Source: SIG636 sp045537905 (GTDB taxonomy: Bacteria; Bacillota; Clostridia; Oscillospirales; CAG-382). Taken from it: a stretch of 35,468 nt of DNA. Under the pieces are notes generated by a model that searched no databases, was not told the origin of the DNA, and saw nothing but the letters and a program-made list of their open reading frames with translations. This document shows, in pieces, positions 17,362-25,041 of the stretch (the first letter of the stretch is position 1; the number at the start of each line of letters is the position of its first letter). The stretch lies in NCBI GenBank assembly GCA_045537905.1, contig JAZSQJ010000047.1, forward strand, positions 1-35,468, in the 5' to 3' direction. Made by a program: the position numbers and the translations under genes.

Positions 17362-17549
17362 CATTTACAAAAGACAGTATCGTTGGCGACGTTCTTGACG
17401 CTTGCCCCGAGTGCGCTCCCTTTTTCTTCGAGATAGGTATGCACTGCTTGGGTTGCCCCTGCTCCCGCAGTGAGACTATAGAGCAGGCTTGTGCCGCCCA
17501 CGGTGCGGATGCAGAGGCTTTGCTCAAAAAGATAAACGCAGTTAAGTAA
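17358..17549 (+). CDS. DUF1858 / HCP-associated redox-disulfide domain protein
   Basis: The 63-residue protein has two CxxC pairs: C16-P-E-C19 and C30-L-G-C33, the latter followed by P-C35. The pattern DVLDACPECAPFF...MHCLGC is that of the small DUF1858 proteins, related to the domain found beside hybrid cluster proteins. They are thought to be thiol-redox or metal-binding modules; a direct activity is not established. The start overlaps the stop of the pseudo-ATPase gene (ATGA), so the two are probably co-translated and may work together. Confidence 0.85.
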   Translation: MTFTKDSIVGDVLDACPECAPFFFEIGMHCLGCPCSRSETIEQACAAHGADAEALLKKINAVK

Positions 17550-17567
17550 AAAGGGCAGGTGACAGCT

Positions 17568-18314
17568 ATGCTTTATACTGCTGTTTGGGCACACCGAGGT
17601 GCCTCTGCCTACGCCCCTGAGAACACTATGGCGGCTTTCCTGCTGGCACGCCGTCTGGGTGCCGATGCGGTAGAGCTGGACGTGCATCTTACCGCTGACG
17701 GGGTGGTTGTGGTTTGCCACGACAATAATATCAAACGCTGCTCCGATGGGGAGGGTCTTATCGAGGATATGACCTATGAGGAGCTGGCAAGCTTTGACTT
17801 TGGCTACAGCGCTTTGTTTGGCGAGCGTTTTAAGGGCGAGCGTATTCCTACCCTGGCGGAGGTTTACCGTGCCACCGTCCCTTACGGAGTGCTGGTTAAC
17901 GTGGAGCTTAAGCGCAGCCGACCCGAGCTGGTTCGTGCCGTTATGGAGCTGGAGGCAGAGTGCGGCGTAGCAGGTGCCGTTATATATTCCTCCTTTGAGC
18001 ATAGCTATCTGGAGGAGATAAAGGCTATCAACCCTGCCGCCCCCGTAGCGCCTCTTTTCGGTACCGACCCTCAGTACGTAAAGCTGGGCAAGGCCTTGAA
18101 GGCTACCGCACTGCATCCCGCCTTTGGCGGTGTGCTTGCCGACGGTGACTACGTTAAAAACAGTCACGGGGCAGGACTGCGTGTCCACGCCTACACGCCT
18201 AACAGGGTAGAGGACCTTACGGCGCTGACCGAGCTGGGCGTTGACGCCGTTATTACAAATTATCCCGACGTAGCAATTGAAATAAGAAATAAAAAACTAA
18301 GGAGGTTCATCTGA
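17568..18314 (+). CDS. Glycerophosphodiester phosphodiesterase
   Basis: The 248-residue protein is the size of cytoplasmic GDPDs. The active-site residues are visible: HRG (9-11), PENT (17-20), E36 and D38 in ELDVH, H51-D52 in VVVCHD, and VELKR (about 113-117). It would release glycerol-3-phosphate from deacylated phospholipid headgroups. No signal peptide is seen. The ATG at 17568 is chosen because AGGTGA lies five bases upstream; the GTG at 17559 lies within that Shine-Dalgarno. It is followed by mscL two bases after its stop. Confidence 0.88.
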   Translation: MLYTAVWAHRGASAYAPENTMAAFLLARRLGADAVELDVHLTADGVVVVCHDNNIKRCSDGEGLIEDMTYEELASFDFGYSALFGERFKGERIPTLAEVYRATVPYGVLVNVELKRSRPELVRAVMELEAECGVAGAVIYSSFEHSYLEEIKAINPAAPVAPLFGTDPQYVKLGKALKATALHPAFGGVLADGDYVKNSHGAGLRVHAYTPNRVEDLTALTELGVDAVITNYPDVAIEIRNKKLRRFI

Positions 18315-18316
18315 TT

Positions 18317-18817
18317 ATGGCAAAAAAGGATGGGAAAAAAGGATTTTTTACAGAGTTTAAGGAGTTTATAACCAAGGGTAACGTGCTTGATATGGCAGTG
18401 GGCGTTATCATCGGTAACTCCTTCAAGGCAATCGTTACGGCACTTACCGACAAGATTCTGATGCCCGTTATCACTTGGATGGTAGGGGACAAGGCTCTTG
18501 ACGAGCTTAAGTACGTGCTAAAGCCCGCAGAGCTTAACGAGGCAGGCGAGGTTGCAGTGGCAGAAAACGCTATCCAGTACGGCGTGTTTATTCAGGCTAT
18601 TATCGACTTCCTTCTGGTTGCCCTGGTGCTTTTCGTTATCATCAAGAGCGCCGTTGCCTTCCAGAAAAAGCGTGAGGCTCTTATGAAGAAGCTGGCTAAG
18701 GAAAAGGAAGAGGCAGCAGAGGAAGCTCCTGCAGCACCTGCAGAGCCTAGTATCGAGGAGAAGAACGCAGAGGTACTTAAGGAGATCCGTGATATCCTGG
18801 CAGGTCTTAAAAAGTAG
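18317..18817 (+). CDS. mscL: Large-conductance mechanosensitive channel
   Basis: The 166-residue membrane protein has the MscL N-terminal signature FKEFITKGNVLDMAVGVIIG (15-34), a periplasmic loop (about 55-85) and a second membrane helix (about 90-112). An unusually long C-terminal tail follows: a Lys/Glu-rich helix, an Ala/Pro/Glu linker (about 135-147) and a final amphipathic helix. MscL opens under membrane tension to release solutes on osmotic downshock. GGAGG at 18301-18305 precedes the ATG by 11 bases and lies inside the GDPD gene. Confidence 0.95.
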   Translation: MAKKDGKKGFFTEFKEFITKGNVLDMAVGVIIGNSFKAIVTALTDKILMPVITWMVGDKALDELKYVLKPAELNEAGEVAVAENAIQYGVFIQAIIDFLLVALVLFVIIKSAVAFQKKREALMKKLAKEKEEAAEEAPAAPAEPSIEEKNAEVLKEIRDILAGLKK

Positions 18818-18849
18818 AAAAGCCAAGCTATAAGCAACAGTTAATAAGC

Positions 18850-18894
18850 AAGGAAGGCAATAAACCAAAATCGGTTTATTGCCTTCCTTTTGTT
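18850..18894 (+). terminator. Strong intrinsic terminator after mscL
   Basis: A perfect 17-bp stem pairs AAGGAAGGCAATAAACC (18850-18866) with 18873-18889 across a six-base loop, followed by TTGTTTGT. It closes the long ruvC-mscL run. Confidence 0.9.
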
Positions 18895-19345
18895 TGTACG
18901 TTACACAAACCGACGTTAGGGTCTTTTATTGAACGAACCGGTTAAAAACAACGCCGCAAATTATGATTAAACGAGGCGGTTATGAGGTTCATAACAAATT
19001 ATGATAAAACGGGACGGTTATTTTGTAGGGACCGGCGTCCTCGACGGTCCTAAATGAAAGGGTTTAATTATACCCACCACGATTAACGAAAACGCCTTGC
19101 GAAATGTTTTCATAACAAATTTGATGATATGTATTCCCGTTTCGGGTTACGCCTCACAAATATGCCACGCCTAGGACCGTCGAGAGACGGTTTGTCCCTA
19201 CACAGTGCTACCCCTTACGCTCCATCAAAACCCATACGGCGTCTTTGACCCTCAACACAGAGGCGGCAAGCCCCGTCTTACGGTTTTTCTCCTTACGTCC
19301 CCTAAATCCCACCCTTCTTCCTTTTTGTTCCCTTGGTGGCAACGA
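18895..19345. other. Repeat-rich intergenic region without genes
   Basis: No credible gene is visible. Motifs include GCAAATTATGATTAAACGAGGCGGTT (18957 onward), a second CAAATTATGATAAAACGGGACGGTT just after, a 179-bp terminal-repeat element (19024-19202), and the flank module GTGCTACCCCTTACGCTCC (from 19206). The same modules recur near 25100-25460 and 28130-28790, which marks them as a dispersed family. Confidence 0.7.
19024..19202. repeat. MITE-like element, copy A (179 bp, core in orientation 1)
   Basis: The left end begins TGTAGGGACCGGCGTCC and continues to CGACGGTCCTAA (to 19053). The right end is TAGGACCGTCG (from 19172) to GTCCCTACA. The ends are imperfect inverted repeats with an 11-bp exact inner match. 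A 47-base core at 19089-19135 reads AACGCCTTGCGAAATG. The same core occurs reversed in copy B at 28388-28434, at nearly the same distance from both ends. Confidence 0.75.
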
Positions 19346-19349
19346 AGAA

Positions 19350-19383
19350 AAAGCCGGCTTCGTTTTTTAGCGAAGCCGGCTTT
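19350..19383 (-). terminator. Intrinsic terminator of the Cys-rich protein gene
   Basis: A perfect 13-bp stem AAAGCCGGCTTCG (19350-19362) pairs with 19371-19383. Read on the minus strand it is followed by TTCTTCG, about 35 bases beyond the stop of the minus-strand gene at 19418. Confidence 0.75.
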
Positions 19384-19417
19384 CCTTTCCCCCATCAGGG
19401 CGGTTATGAAGTGGGGG

Positions 19418-20233
19418 CTATTTTTTACAGCCCTCTTCGGCATAGGGATAAAACTCATCCAGAGGGAAGTTCATACGGCTGAAAACGTTGCAGGGGTCGC
19501 TGGAGCTGATGGCAGGCACGCTGTCCTTGTCGGGCAGGCAGAAGCGGCTGGCAGGTACAACTATCTGCACGGGGCGTTCCATACGGATAACGGAGAAGAT
19601 ACCCACGGATACAAACAGCTCGTTTCTGCCCTCGCCGTCGATAAAGGGGCTGTCAAAGCGGTTCTTTATACCCTCGGGCAGGCTGTCGATATTGCAGCAG
19701 CAGTTGCCAAAGCTCTTGCAGCGTTCAACCAGCTTGATGTCCAGACAGATAGGAGTGGCAACCTCTACCACAACGCCGGGCAGGGTGGGGTCGCTTTCGC
19801 AGTGGAGCTCCTTGGGGAGTCTGCAGAAGCTGTTGTTGTCGGGGTCGGACTTAAACACGCTTACGTTCTTCTCGCTACCGTAAAGTATAACCTTTTTGTC
19901 GTAAACGGAAAGACCCTTTACCTCGTAGGACTTACCGCATACACATACCTCGGCGGTAACGCAAATAAAATAGCGTATAAGCACTTGATAAAAGCCTTTG
20001 TTGAAGGGAACGGGGTCTATGGTAATATCGGTAGCGATAACCTCGGCTCCCTTACAGCGTACAGATGTAGCGTGGTCTACAACCTCTTGGGAACATTCGC
20101 AGAGATAAACACGTATATCCTCTAAGCAGTCCTTGTCTCTGGCAGAGTCAAAGACCTTGTTGACGGTGATACAGCAATGGGAGTCTCCCATTTTGCCGCA
20201 ACCTAAGGCACCGATGCCTGTTCTTTCACCCAT
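19418..20233 (-). CDS. Cysteine-rich conserved protein of unknown function
   Basis: The 271-residue protein contains 20 cysteines, including CC, CEC, CVC and CCC clusters, and no signal peptide or membrane segment. Distinctive stretches are NKVFDSARDKDCLEDIRVY, ITIDPVPFNKGFYQVLIRY and VYDKKVILYGSEKNV. These resemble a conserved family of spore-forming Clostridia as I recall it, but I cannot name a function. The Cys clusters would suit metal binding or a disulfide-linked structure such as a spore coat (inference). The ATG at 20233 is chosen over 20263 because AAGGAGG lies eight bases upstream. It is monocistronic, with its own terminator, and divergent from the PASTA gene. Confidence 0.8.
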   Translation of the reverse strand: MGERTGIGALGCGKMGDSHCCITVNKVFDSARDKDCLEDIRVYLCECSQEVVDHATSVRCKGAEVIATDITIDPVPFNKGFYQVLIRYFICVTAEVCVCGKSYEVKGLSVYDKKVILYGSEKNVSVFKSDPDNNSFCRLPKELHCESDPTLPGVVVEVATPICLDIKLVERCKSFGNCCCNIDSLPEGIKNRFDSPFIDGEGRNELFVSVGIFSVIRMERPVQIVVPASRFCLPDKDSVPAISSSDPCNVFSRMNFPLDEFYPYAEEGCKK

Positions 20234-20288
20234 AGTGGTGTCCTCCTTGTTATAGTAAAGCAAAGGGGTATAAAACTGCCTGTTGCTT

Positions 20289-20316
20289 TCTATAATATTC
20301 TATGCCAAAGAAGCAA
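20289..20316 (-). promoter_or_regulatory. Possible promoter of the Cys-rich gene
   Basis: On the minus strand, TTGCTT (20316-20311) and TATAGA (20294-20289) lie 16 bases apart, about 40 bases before the Shine-Dalgarno. The match is moderate. A sporulation sigma factor could use another site here. Confidence 0.4.
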
Positions 20317-20331
20317 TATGGTTCTGGTGGA

Positions 20332-20360
20332 TTGACAAAAGGGTAAAAATATGTCATAAT
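20332..20360 (+). promoter_or_regulatory. Predicted housekeeping promoter of the PASTA protein gene
   Basis: Consensus TTGACA (20332-20337), a 17-base spacer and CATAAT (20355-20360) precede the AAAGGAG Shine-Dalgarno by 23 bases. Confidence 0.75.
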
Positions 20361-20398
20361 ATGCTGACCGAGTAATTAATTTGAAAGGAGCTTTTGTA

Positions 20399-22222
20399 AT
20401 GGATAACCAACAAAATGATATAATAAATCAAAACAAACCCCATAAAAAGAGCTTTTTCGACGGTATGAGCAGGGGGATGCTTATCACCCTGATATCCGGC
20501 GCCGTGCTGGTGCTGGTGCTTATCGCCGTTATAATAGTTTTGCTTGTAGGCGGCGGTGACGGTGAGGAGGGCGGAGACCCTTCTGTAGACGGCTCTGCAG
20601 AGTCCTCTGCGGATACTTTTTCCCTTGCCGCGCCGGAGCTTGTGGGCAAAATCTGGAACGAGGAGCTGGCAAACAGCATAAGGCCTATAGTTATACTGCC
20701 CAAGAACATAGTATACGATAACGAAAGCGACGCTCCCGCAGGAGAGATACTCAGCCAAGACCCTCCCGCAGGCACCAAGCTCTTTTGTGATGAAAACGGC
20801 CTATGCAACTACGTTAAAATCACCGTCAGCGGTAAGGAGTTTACCGACAGCTACGTAAGCCTTATAGGCAAGACCGCCGAGGAGGCTATGAGCTGGCTTC
20901 TTAAATGCGGCGTCAAGCTGGAGGACGTCTACCGCAAATACAGCGCCAGCACCACGGGTGTGGGCAACGGCTGTGTTTCTGCCCTTACCTATGACCACGG
21001 CGGTGCCGTAGAGGAAGGCGTAAAGGTAGCCGAGGGTGACAAGTTTATTCTTAGCATAAACAGCTATACGGACAGCGTAAGCGTGCCCCACCTTGGGGGC
21101 AAGAGCTTTGAGACGGCTATGGAGCTGCTTTATGAAAGCAAGCTGAACGTAGGCGAGATAAGCTATAAGGAAAGCGGCTTTGCCGACGGCACCGTTCTCT
21201 CCCAAAGCCCTTCCGCAGACCAGACCGCCTACTACGGCGACGAGATAGACCTGGTGCTGAGCAAAAAGGCAGGCTCCTTTAAGATGCCCTCTCTTCTGGG
21301 TCTCAGCCGTGAGGAGGCGGAAAAGCTTCTTGCCGACTACGAGCTGGAGCTGGGTACGGTAGAGGAGGTTTCTGACCGAGAGTATGACCGCGGCACGGTT
21401 TGCTACCAGAACGTAGCCGAGGGTGACGAGGTTTACGCCACCACCGTTATCGACATCAGGCTTGCCAAGGGAGGCAGACCCGACCCCGACGTGGACTGGG
21501 ATGCAGGCACCCTTATATTCGACATTAAGGAAAACACCGTTCTCAGCGCAGGCTCTCTTGAGAAGCTGATGGAGGAATGCTCCGACAGGCAGGCTATCGC
21601 TATAGGCGACGGCTATACCTGGATACTGCCCGAAGGGGCAGAGTACCCCGAGGACGACGCAGTGTTGGAGCTGGGTGTGCTTATCAACAAGGGCGAGGGC
21701 TATGCAGACTGTGTTGACACCCTTCGTGATATGGGCTACAAGCTGGGCGACTTTGCCGTTATTACCCGTGTGGGTGAGGATAGGCTGCCTGCCGGCACCA
21801 CCCTCAGCGTGGAGCTTGGTTTCAGCTTCAGCGGCCGTAACGTGGCTTTGCTGCCCTACGACAAAGACAGCGGCGAGTTTTTTGATAAAGACAGCAGGAT
21901 TTACGCCGTTACCGAAAACGGCAGTGTAAATATCCCCGTGGAAAAGGGCGGCACCTTTGCTCTGGTTGCCGTGGACAGCACCAGCTACAGCGTTAAGGTA
22001 AGCTATATCGAGGAGGAGGCTTACTGTGAGGAGGGTGTTATCGTTACGGTTGTAGGCGGTGAAAGCCTTACCCTGCACTTCGGCGCAAAGGAAGGCTTTG
22101 AGATAGTAAGCGTATCTCTTAATAACGTGGCGCTGGAGGGCGTTACGGGGGTTTACACCATCCCCAAGGTGGAGGAGGACTATACCCTGCTTATAGTTAC
22201 CGCCCCCGTGGATACGGAATAA
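20399..22222 (+). CDS. PASTA-repeat membrane protein without a kinase domain
   Basis: The 607-residue protein has a short cytoplasmic head (1-24), one membrane helix (about 27-49), an acidic linker and about four PASTA-like units of roughly 70 residues. Each unit has the pattern VP-x-L-x-G-x-S/T, a helix with EEA, then G-x-V-x-x-Q-x-P. The clearest are VSVPHLGGKSFETAMELL and SFKMPSLLGLSREEAEKLL. A C-terminal ~200-residue beta-rich region follows. PASTA domains bind muropeptides or beta-lactams in Ser/Thr kinases and PBPs; here neither catalytic domain is present. It is therefore probably a cell-wall sensing or scaffolding protein (inference). The ATG at 20399 has AAAGGAG eight bases upstream. 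It is probably monocistronic. Confidence 0.8.
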   Translation: MDNQQNDIINQNKPHKKSFFDGMSRGMLITLISGAVLVLVLIAVIIVLLVGGGDGEEGGDPSVDGSAESSADTFSLAAPELVGKIWNEELANSIRPIVILPKNIVYDNESDAPAGEILSQDPPAGTKLFCDENGLCNYVKITVSGKEFTDSYVSLIGKTAEEAMSWLLKCGVKLEDVYRKYSASTTGVGNGCVSALTYDHGGAVEEGVKVAEGDKFILSINSYTDSVSVPHLGGKSFETAMELLYESKLNVGEISYKESGFADGTVLSQSPSADQTAYYGDEIDLVLSKKAGSFKMPSLLGLSREEAEKLLADYELELGTVEEVSDREYDRGTVCYQNVAEGDEVYATTVIDIRLAKGGRPDPDVDWDAGTLIFDIKENTVLSAGSLEKLMEECSDRQAIAIGDGYTWILPEGAEYPEDDAVLELGVLINKGEGYADCVDTLRDMGYKLGDFAVITRVGEDRLPAGTTLSVELGFSFSGRNVALLPYDKDSGEFFDKDSRIYAVTENGSVNIPVEKGGTFALVAVDSTSYSVKVSYIEEEAYCEEGVIVTVVGGESLTLHFGAKEGFEIVSVSLNNVALEGVTGVYTIPKVEEDYTLLIVTAPVDTE

Positions 22223-22230
22223 ATTTACTA

Positions 22231-22259
22231 TTGATAATTTTGCGGAAAAATGTTATATT
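22231..22259 (+). promoter_or_regulatory. Predicted promoter of the rsmD-coaD operon
   Basis: TTGATA (22231-22236), a 17-base spacer and TATATT (22254-22259) lie in the 70-base gap between the PASTA gene and rsmD. Confidence 0.65.
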
Positions 22260-22292
22260 ATAGATAACGGTGTAAAAACAAGAGGAATTTGT

Positions 22293-22847
22293 ATGAGAAT
22301 AATAACGGGAAAGGCAAGAGGAGTACGCCTTGGCACTCTGCCCGGTGAGGATACGAGACCCACGGCGGAGCGTGTTAAGGAGGCAGTATTCTCTGCTATA
22401 CAGTTTAATATAGAGGCAAGACGGGTGCTGGACCTGTTTGGCGGCAGCGGGCAGATGGCGCTGGAGGCGGTAAGCCGAGGCGCTGACAGTGCCGTTATCG
22501 TGGACAGCAACAAAAAGGCGGCAGAGATTATAAGAGCCAACGTTATGAAGGCAAATATGCTGCCCCAGTGCAAGACCGTGTGTGCCGACTGGCGTGACTA
22601 TCTTAAGACCGCCTCGGGCAGGGAAAAGTTTAACCTTATTTTCCTTGACCCTCCCTACAAGGACGGTTTTCTGGACGAGGTTATCAAAAGAATGCGTGCC
22701 GCCGATATTATAGGCGACAGCGCTATTATCGTATGCGAAAGCGCCGAGGGGGGTATACCCACCCCGCCTGACGGGTTTACAGCCAAGCTGTACCGCTACG
22801 GCAAGACCTACGTTACCATTATAAGAAACGAGGAGGACGGGATATGA
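22293..22847 (+). CDS. rsmD: 16S rRNA (guanine(966)-N2)-methyltransferase
   Basis: The 184-residue protein has the RsmD N-terminus RIITGKARGVRL, TRPTAERVKEAVFSAI (about 26-41), SAM motif I LDLFGGSGQMALEA (about 50-63) and the catalytic DPPY (about 119-122). It methylates G966 of 16S rRNA in the 30S subunit. SAM motif I has GQ in place of the common GALGIEA continuation. Its stop overlaps the coaD start by ATGA, the usual rsmD-coaD pairing. Confidence 0.94.
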   Translation: MRIITGKARGVRLGTLPGEDTRPTAERVKEAVFSAIQFNIEARRVLDLFGGSGQMALEAVSRGADSAVIVDSNKKAAEIIRANVMKANMLPQCKTVCADWRDYLKTASGREKFNLIFLDPPYKDGFLDEVIKRMRAADIIGDSAIIVCESAEGGIPTPPDGFTAKLYRYGKTYVTIIRNEEDGI

Positions 22848-23308
22848 CCGCCCTGTGTACAGGTAGCTTTGACCCTATTACCATAGGGCATTACGATTAT
22901 ATCTGCCGTGCCGCGGCTATGTTTGACAGGGTTGTGGTTGCGGTTAGCTGTAATACCGAAAAAAGCTATATGTTTGACGGAAAGCGCCGTGTGCTATTTG
23001 TAAAGGCGGCGTTTGCCCAAGTCTCTAACGTAGAGGTCGTGGAGGACAGGGGATGGGTGGCAGACCTTGCCGCAGAGCAGGGTGCCGACCTTATAATCAA
23101 GGGCGTGCGTAACGGCACCGACCTGGACTACGAGTACACTATCGCCTGTGTAAACAAGGCGGTTAACGGGGTGGAGACCCTGTTTATCCCCTCCGCTCCC
23201 GAGTACAGCTTTATAAGCTCCACTATGGTGCGTGAGCTTATAAAGCACGGAAAGGACTACGCTCCCTATATCCCGAAGGGAGTACGCATTGACCTCAAGG
23301 AGGTATAA
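22844..23308 (+). CDS. coaD: Phosphopantetheine adenylyltransferase
   Basis: CoaD transfers AMP to 4'-phosphopantetheine, the penultimate step of coenzyme A synthesis. The 154-residue protein has the nucleotidyltransferase motif GSFDPITIGHYD (7-18, the T/HxGH motif), KGVRNGTDLDYE (about 86-97) and ISSTMVRE (about 126-133), where most homologues have ISSS or ISST. The start overlaps the rsmD stop. Confidence 0.95.
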   Translation: MTALCTGSFDPITIGHYDYICRAAAMFDRVVVAVSCNTEKSYMFDGKRRVLFVKAAFAQVSNVEVVEDRGWVADLAAEQGADLIIKGVRNGTDLDYEYTIACVNKAVNGVETLFIPSAPEYSFISSTMVRELIKHGKDYAPYIPKGVRIDLKEV

Positions 23309-23310
23309 GG

Positions 23311-23946
23311 ATGTTTAAGAAAAGCTTTTTGCTGGTGTGTGTGGCGGTTTTGCTTACGGTGTTCTGCCTCAGTGCGGTAAGCGTTTCTATGGCGCAGAAA
23401 AGCACTGCAGAGTTTGATACCGTAAAGGCACTGGCAAGCAGTAACGATAAGCTGGCGGTTGCCCTGTCCGTTATCTACCGCAGAGCAGGGGACCTGGTCG
23501 TTACTCTGCCCTATGCCAGCATAAACCTCAGTCAGACTGCTCTTATGAAGGTTTACTCCGGGGAGCTGACCGACGCCATATTGTATCTTAACACCCACGC
23601 AGACGTGGAGCTGAAGAACGCCCACGACGCTATGGATGACATACTGCTTGACTTTGACAAGGTGCTTAAGCAGTACTCCGTACCCTCCGGCAGCGCTTAC
23701 CGCAGTAAGCGTGCGGAGCTGGCTACCACTCTCAGCGGACTTAAATCCGCATCCAGCGAGCTTATACGCCGTACACGCACCCTTATAACGGGTACAAACA
23801 GCGGCTACGACAGCTACTACACCGCTTATTGTGAGCAGCTTCAGGGATTGTCCGAAAAGCTTCAGAATGCGGCTGATAAAATAGACAAGGAGTACGACTC
23901 CTTGATGAGCTCTCTGTTGGGAGCAGACTACTCGCTGGTTTCCTAA
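23311..23946 (+). CDS. Predicted secreted or membrane-anchored protein of unknown function
   Basis: The 211-residue protein begins with a typical signal sequence: Lys3-Lys4, a hydrophobic stretch to about 24, then SVSMAQKS where cleavage could occur after the Ala near 28. The rest is mostly helical and rich in Ser, Ala and Leu, with several Lys/Asp-containing heptad-like stretches, and has no motif I recognise. AAGGAGGT lies six bases before the ATG and overlaps the coaD end, so it is expressed with rsmD-coaD. Confidence 0.7.
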   Translation: MFKKSFLLVCVAVLLTVFCLSAVSVSMAQKSTAEFDTVKALASSNDKLAVALSVIYRRAGDLVVTLPYASINLSQTALMKVYSGELTDAILYLNTHADVELKNAHDAMDDILLDFDKVLKQYSVPSGSAYRSKRAELATTLSGLKSASSELIRRTRTLITGTNSGYDSYYTAYCEQLQGLSEKLQNAADKIDKEYDSLMSSLLGADYSLVS

Positions 23947-23971
23947 AATCTAAACGAAGGCGGTATATGCC

Positions 23972-24871
23972 ATGGCAAAGAACACTAACGAAAAAAAGCG
24001 AAGAAGGCGTTTTGGTGACCGTCCCGACGGTAGAAAAATTCGCTCCCTTGCACCGATGAACTATTTGTCCCCCTATCTTATGCCCGTAAGAACGGGGGCG
24101 TCTAATATGTTCTCCGACAGCCTTGATATGGAGAACGTGGAAAAGTACATAAAGGAAAAGCAGGCGGCAGGTCTTAAGGGCTTTGGTATGCTGCATATCT
24201 TTGTGGCGGCGTACGTTCGCACCGTTTCCCAGCGTCCCGGCATAAACCGCTTTATAAGCAGACAAAAGATTTTTGCAAGGAACAATATAGAGATAATAAT
24301 GACCATCAAAAAGGAGCTGTCCCTCAACGCCGAGGAGACGGTTATCAAGGTTTACCCCAAGGCTGACGCTACTGCGGAGGAGGTATTTAAGCTCCTTAAC
24401 GATACCATAGCCGAAAACAAGGGTACTGATGGCGATGAAAGTGACTTTGACGGAGTGGCAAGGATAGTAAACTATATCCCGGGCCTGCTTCTTAAGTTTT
24501 TCGTATGGTGCCTTAAAACCTTGGACTATTTTGGACTTATGCCAAAGGCACTGCTTAAGGTAAGCCCCTTCCACGGCTCCCTGGTTATAACCAGCCTGGG
24601 CTCCTTGGGTATACCTCCCGTTTACCACCATCTGTACGATTTCGGCAACGCACCTCTGTTTATCGCCTTCGGTGCAAAACGCCGTGAAAACGTTATAGAG
24701 GACGACGGCAGCGTTAAAAAGAAGGCGTTTGTGGACTACAGGATAGTTACCGACGAGCGTATCTGTGACGGCCATTACTACGCCTCCGCCCTTAAGTATA
24801 TGAGAAAGCTGCTTAAAAACCCCTATCTGTTGGATACACCGCCTGAAGCAGTAATCGAAGACATCGACTAG
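23972..24871 (+). CDS. Stand-alone 2-oxoacid dehydrogenase E2 acyltransferase-fold protein lacking the catalytic His
   Basis: The 299-residue protein resembles the catalytic domain of E2 acyltransferases and chloramphenicol acetyltransferase, without lipoyl or peripheral-subunit-binding domains. A basic N-terminus (KKRRRRFGDR) precedes MNYLSPYLMPVRTGA. The core contains HIFVAAYVRTVSQRPGINRFI and VSPFHGSLVITSLGSLGIPP. The E2 signature DHRxxDG reads D261-E-R-I-C-D-G267, so the general-base His is Glu262 while the structural Asp266 is kept. I recall the same DERICDG in a family widespread in Clostridia, so the change is probably conserved and not a sequencing error. Normal acyl transfer is doubtful. 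A hydrophobic stretch near 172-190 could touch the membrane. It ends the rsmD operon before a terminator. Confidence 0.78.
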   Translation: MAKNTNEKKRRRRFGDRPDGRKIRSLAPMNYLSPYLMPVRTGASNMFSDSLDMENVEKYIKEKQAAGLKGFGMLHIFVAAYVRTVSQRPGINRFISRQKIFARNNIEIIMTIKKELSLNAEETVIKVYPKADATAEEVFKLLNDTIAENKGTDGDESDFDGVARIVNYIPGLLLKFFVWCLKTLDYFGLMPKALLKVSPFHGSLVITSLGSLGIPPVYHHLYDFGNAPLFIAFGAKRRENVIEDDGSVKKKAFVDYRIVTDERICDGHYYASALKYMRKLLKNPYLLDTPPEAVIEDID

Positions 24872-24930
24872 GGATGGGATGTAAAAAAAGGCTGGACCGC
24901 AAAAATTTGATTTAATAATTATAAGAAGTA

Positions 24931-24970
24931 GTTTAGGGTAACACAAAATGTGTCACCCTAAACTTTTTTG
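24931..24970 (+). terminator. Intrinsic terminator of the rsmD-coaD operon
   Basis: The stem GTTTAGGGT (24931-24939) pairs with ACCCTAAAC (24955-24963), with further ACACA/TGTGT pairing inside. TTTTTTG follows at 24964-24970. Confidence 0.85.
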
Positions 24971-24993
24971 TATTATATAATTTTTGCTATGCA

Positions 24994-25041
24994 CCAACTT
25001 CACCTCGCAGTACTAAGTACAGCTTCGGTTCAGTTGTTGCA
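24994..25041. repeat. Short palindromic element with GTAC-taa-GTAC core
   Basis: CAACT (24995-24999) pairs with AGTTG (25032-25036) around a central CAGTACTAAGTACAG (25008-25022). The central core resembles those at 249-268, 25247-25263 and 35370-35390, while the outer arm sequences differ between copies but keep pairing. It lies downstream of the E2-like operon terminator. Confidence 0.5.

Noticed and set aside
19205..20125. 306-codon + strand frame opposite the Cys-rich gene
   Set aside because: Its start lies in repeat sequence and runs through a terminator hairpin; the opposite strand has a proper Shine-Dalgarno, stop and terminator.
20341..20398. Kinase domain missing from the PASTA gene through a frameshift
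   Set aside because: A consensus promoter and Shine-Dalgarno lie directly upstream of the ATG, and no kinase motifs appear in any frame upstream.
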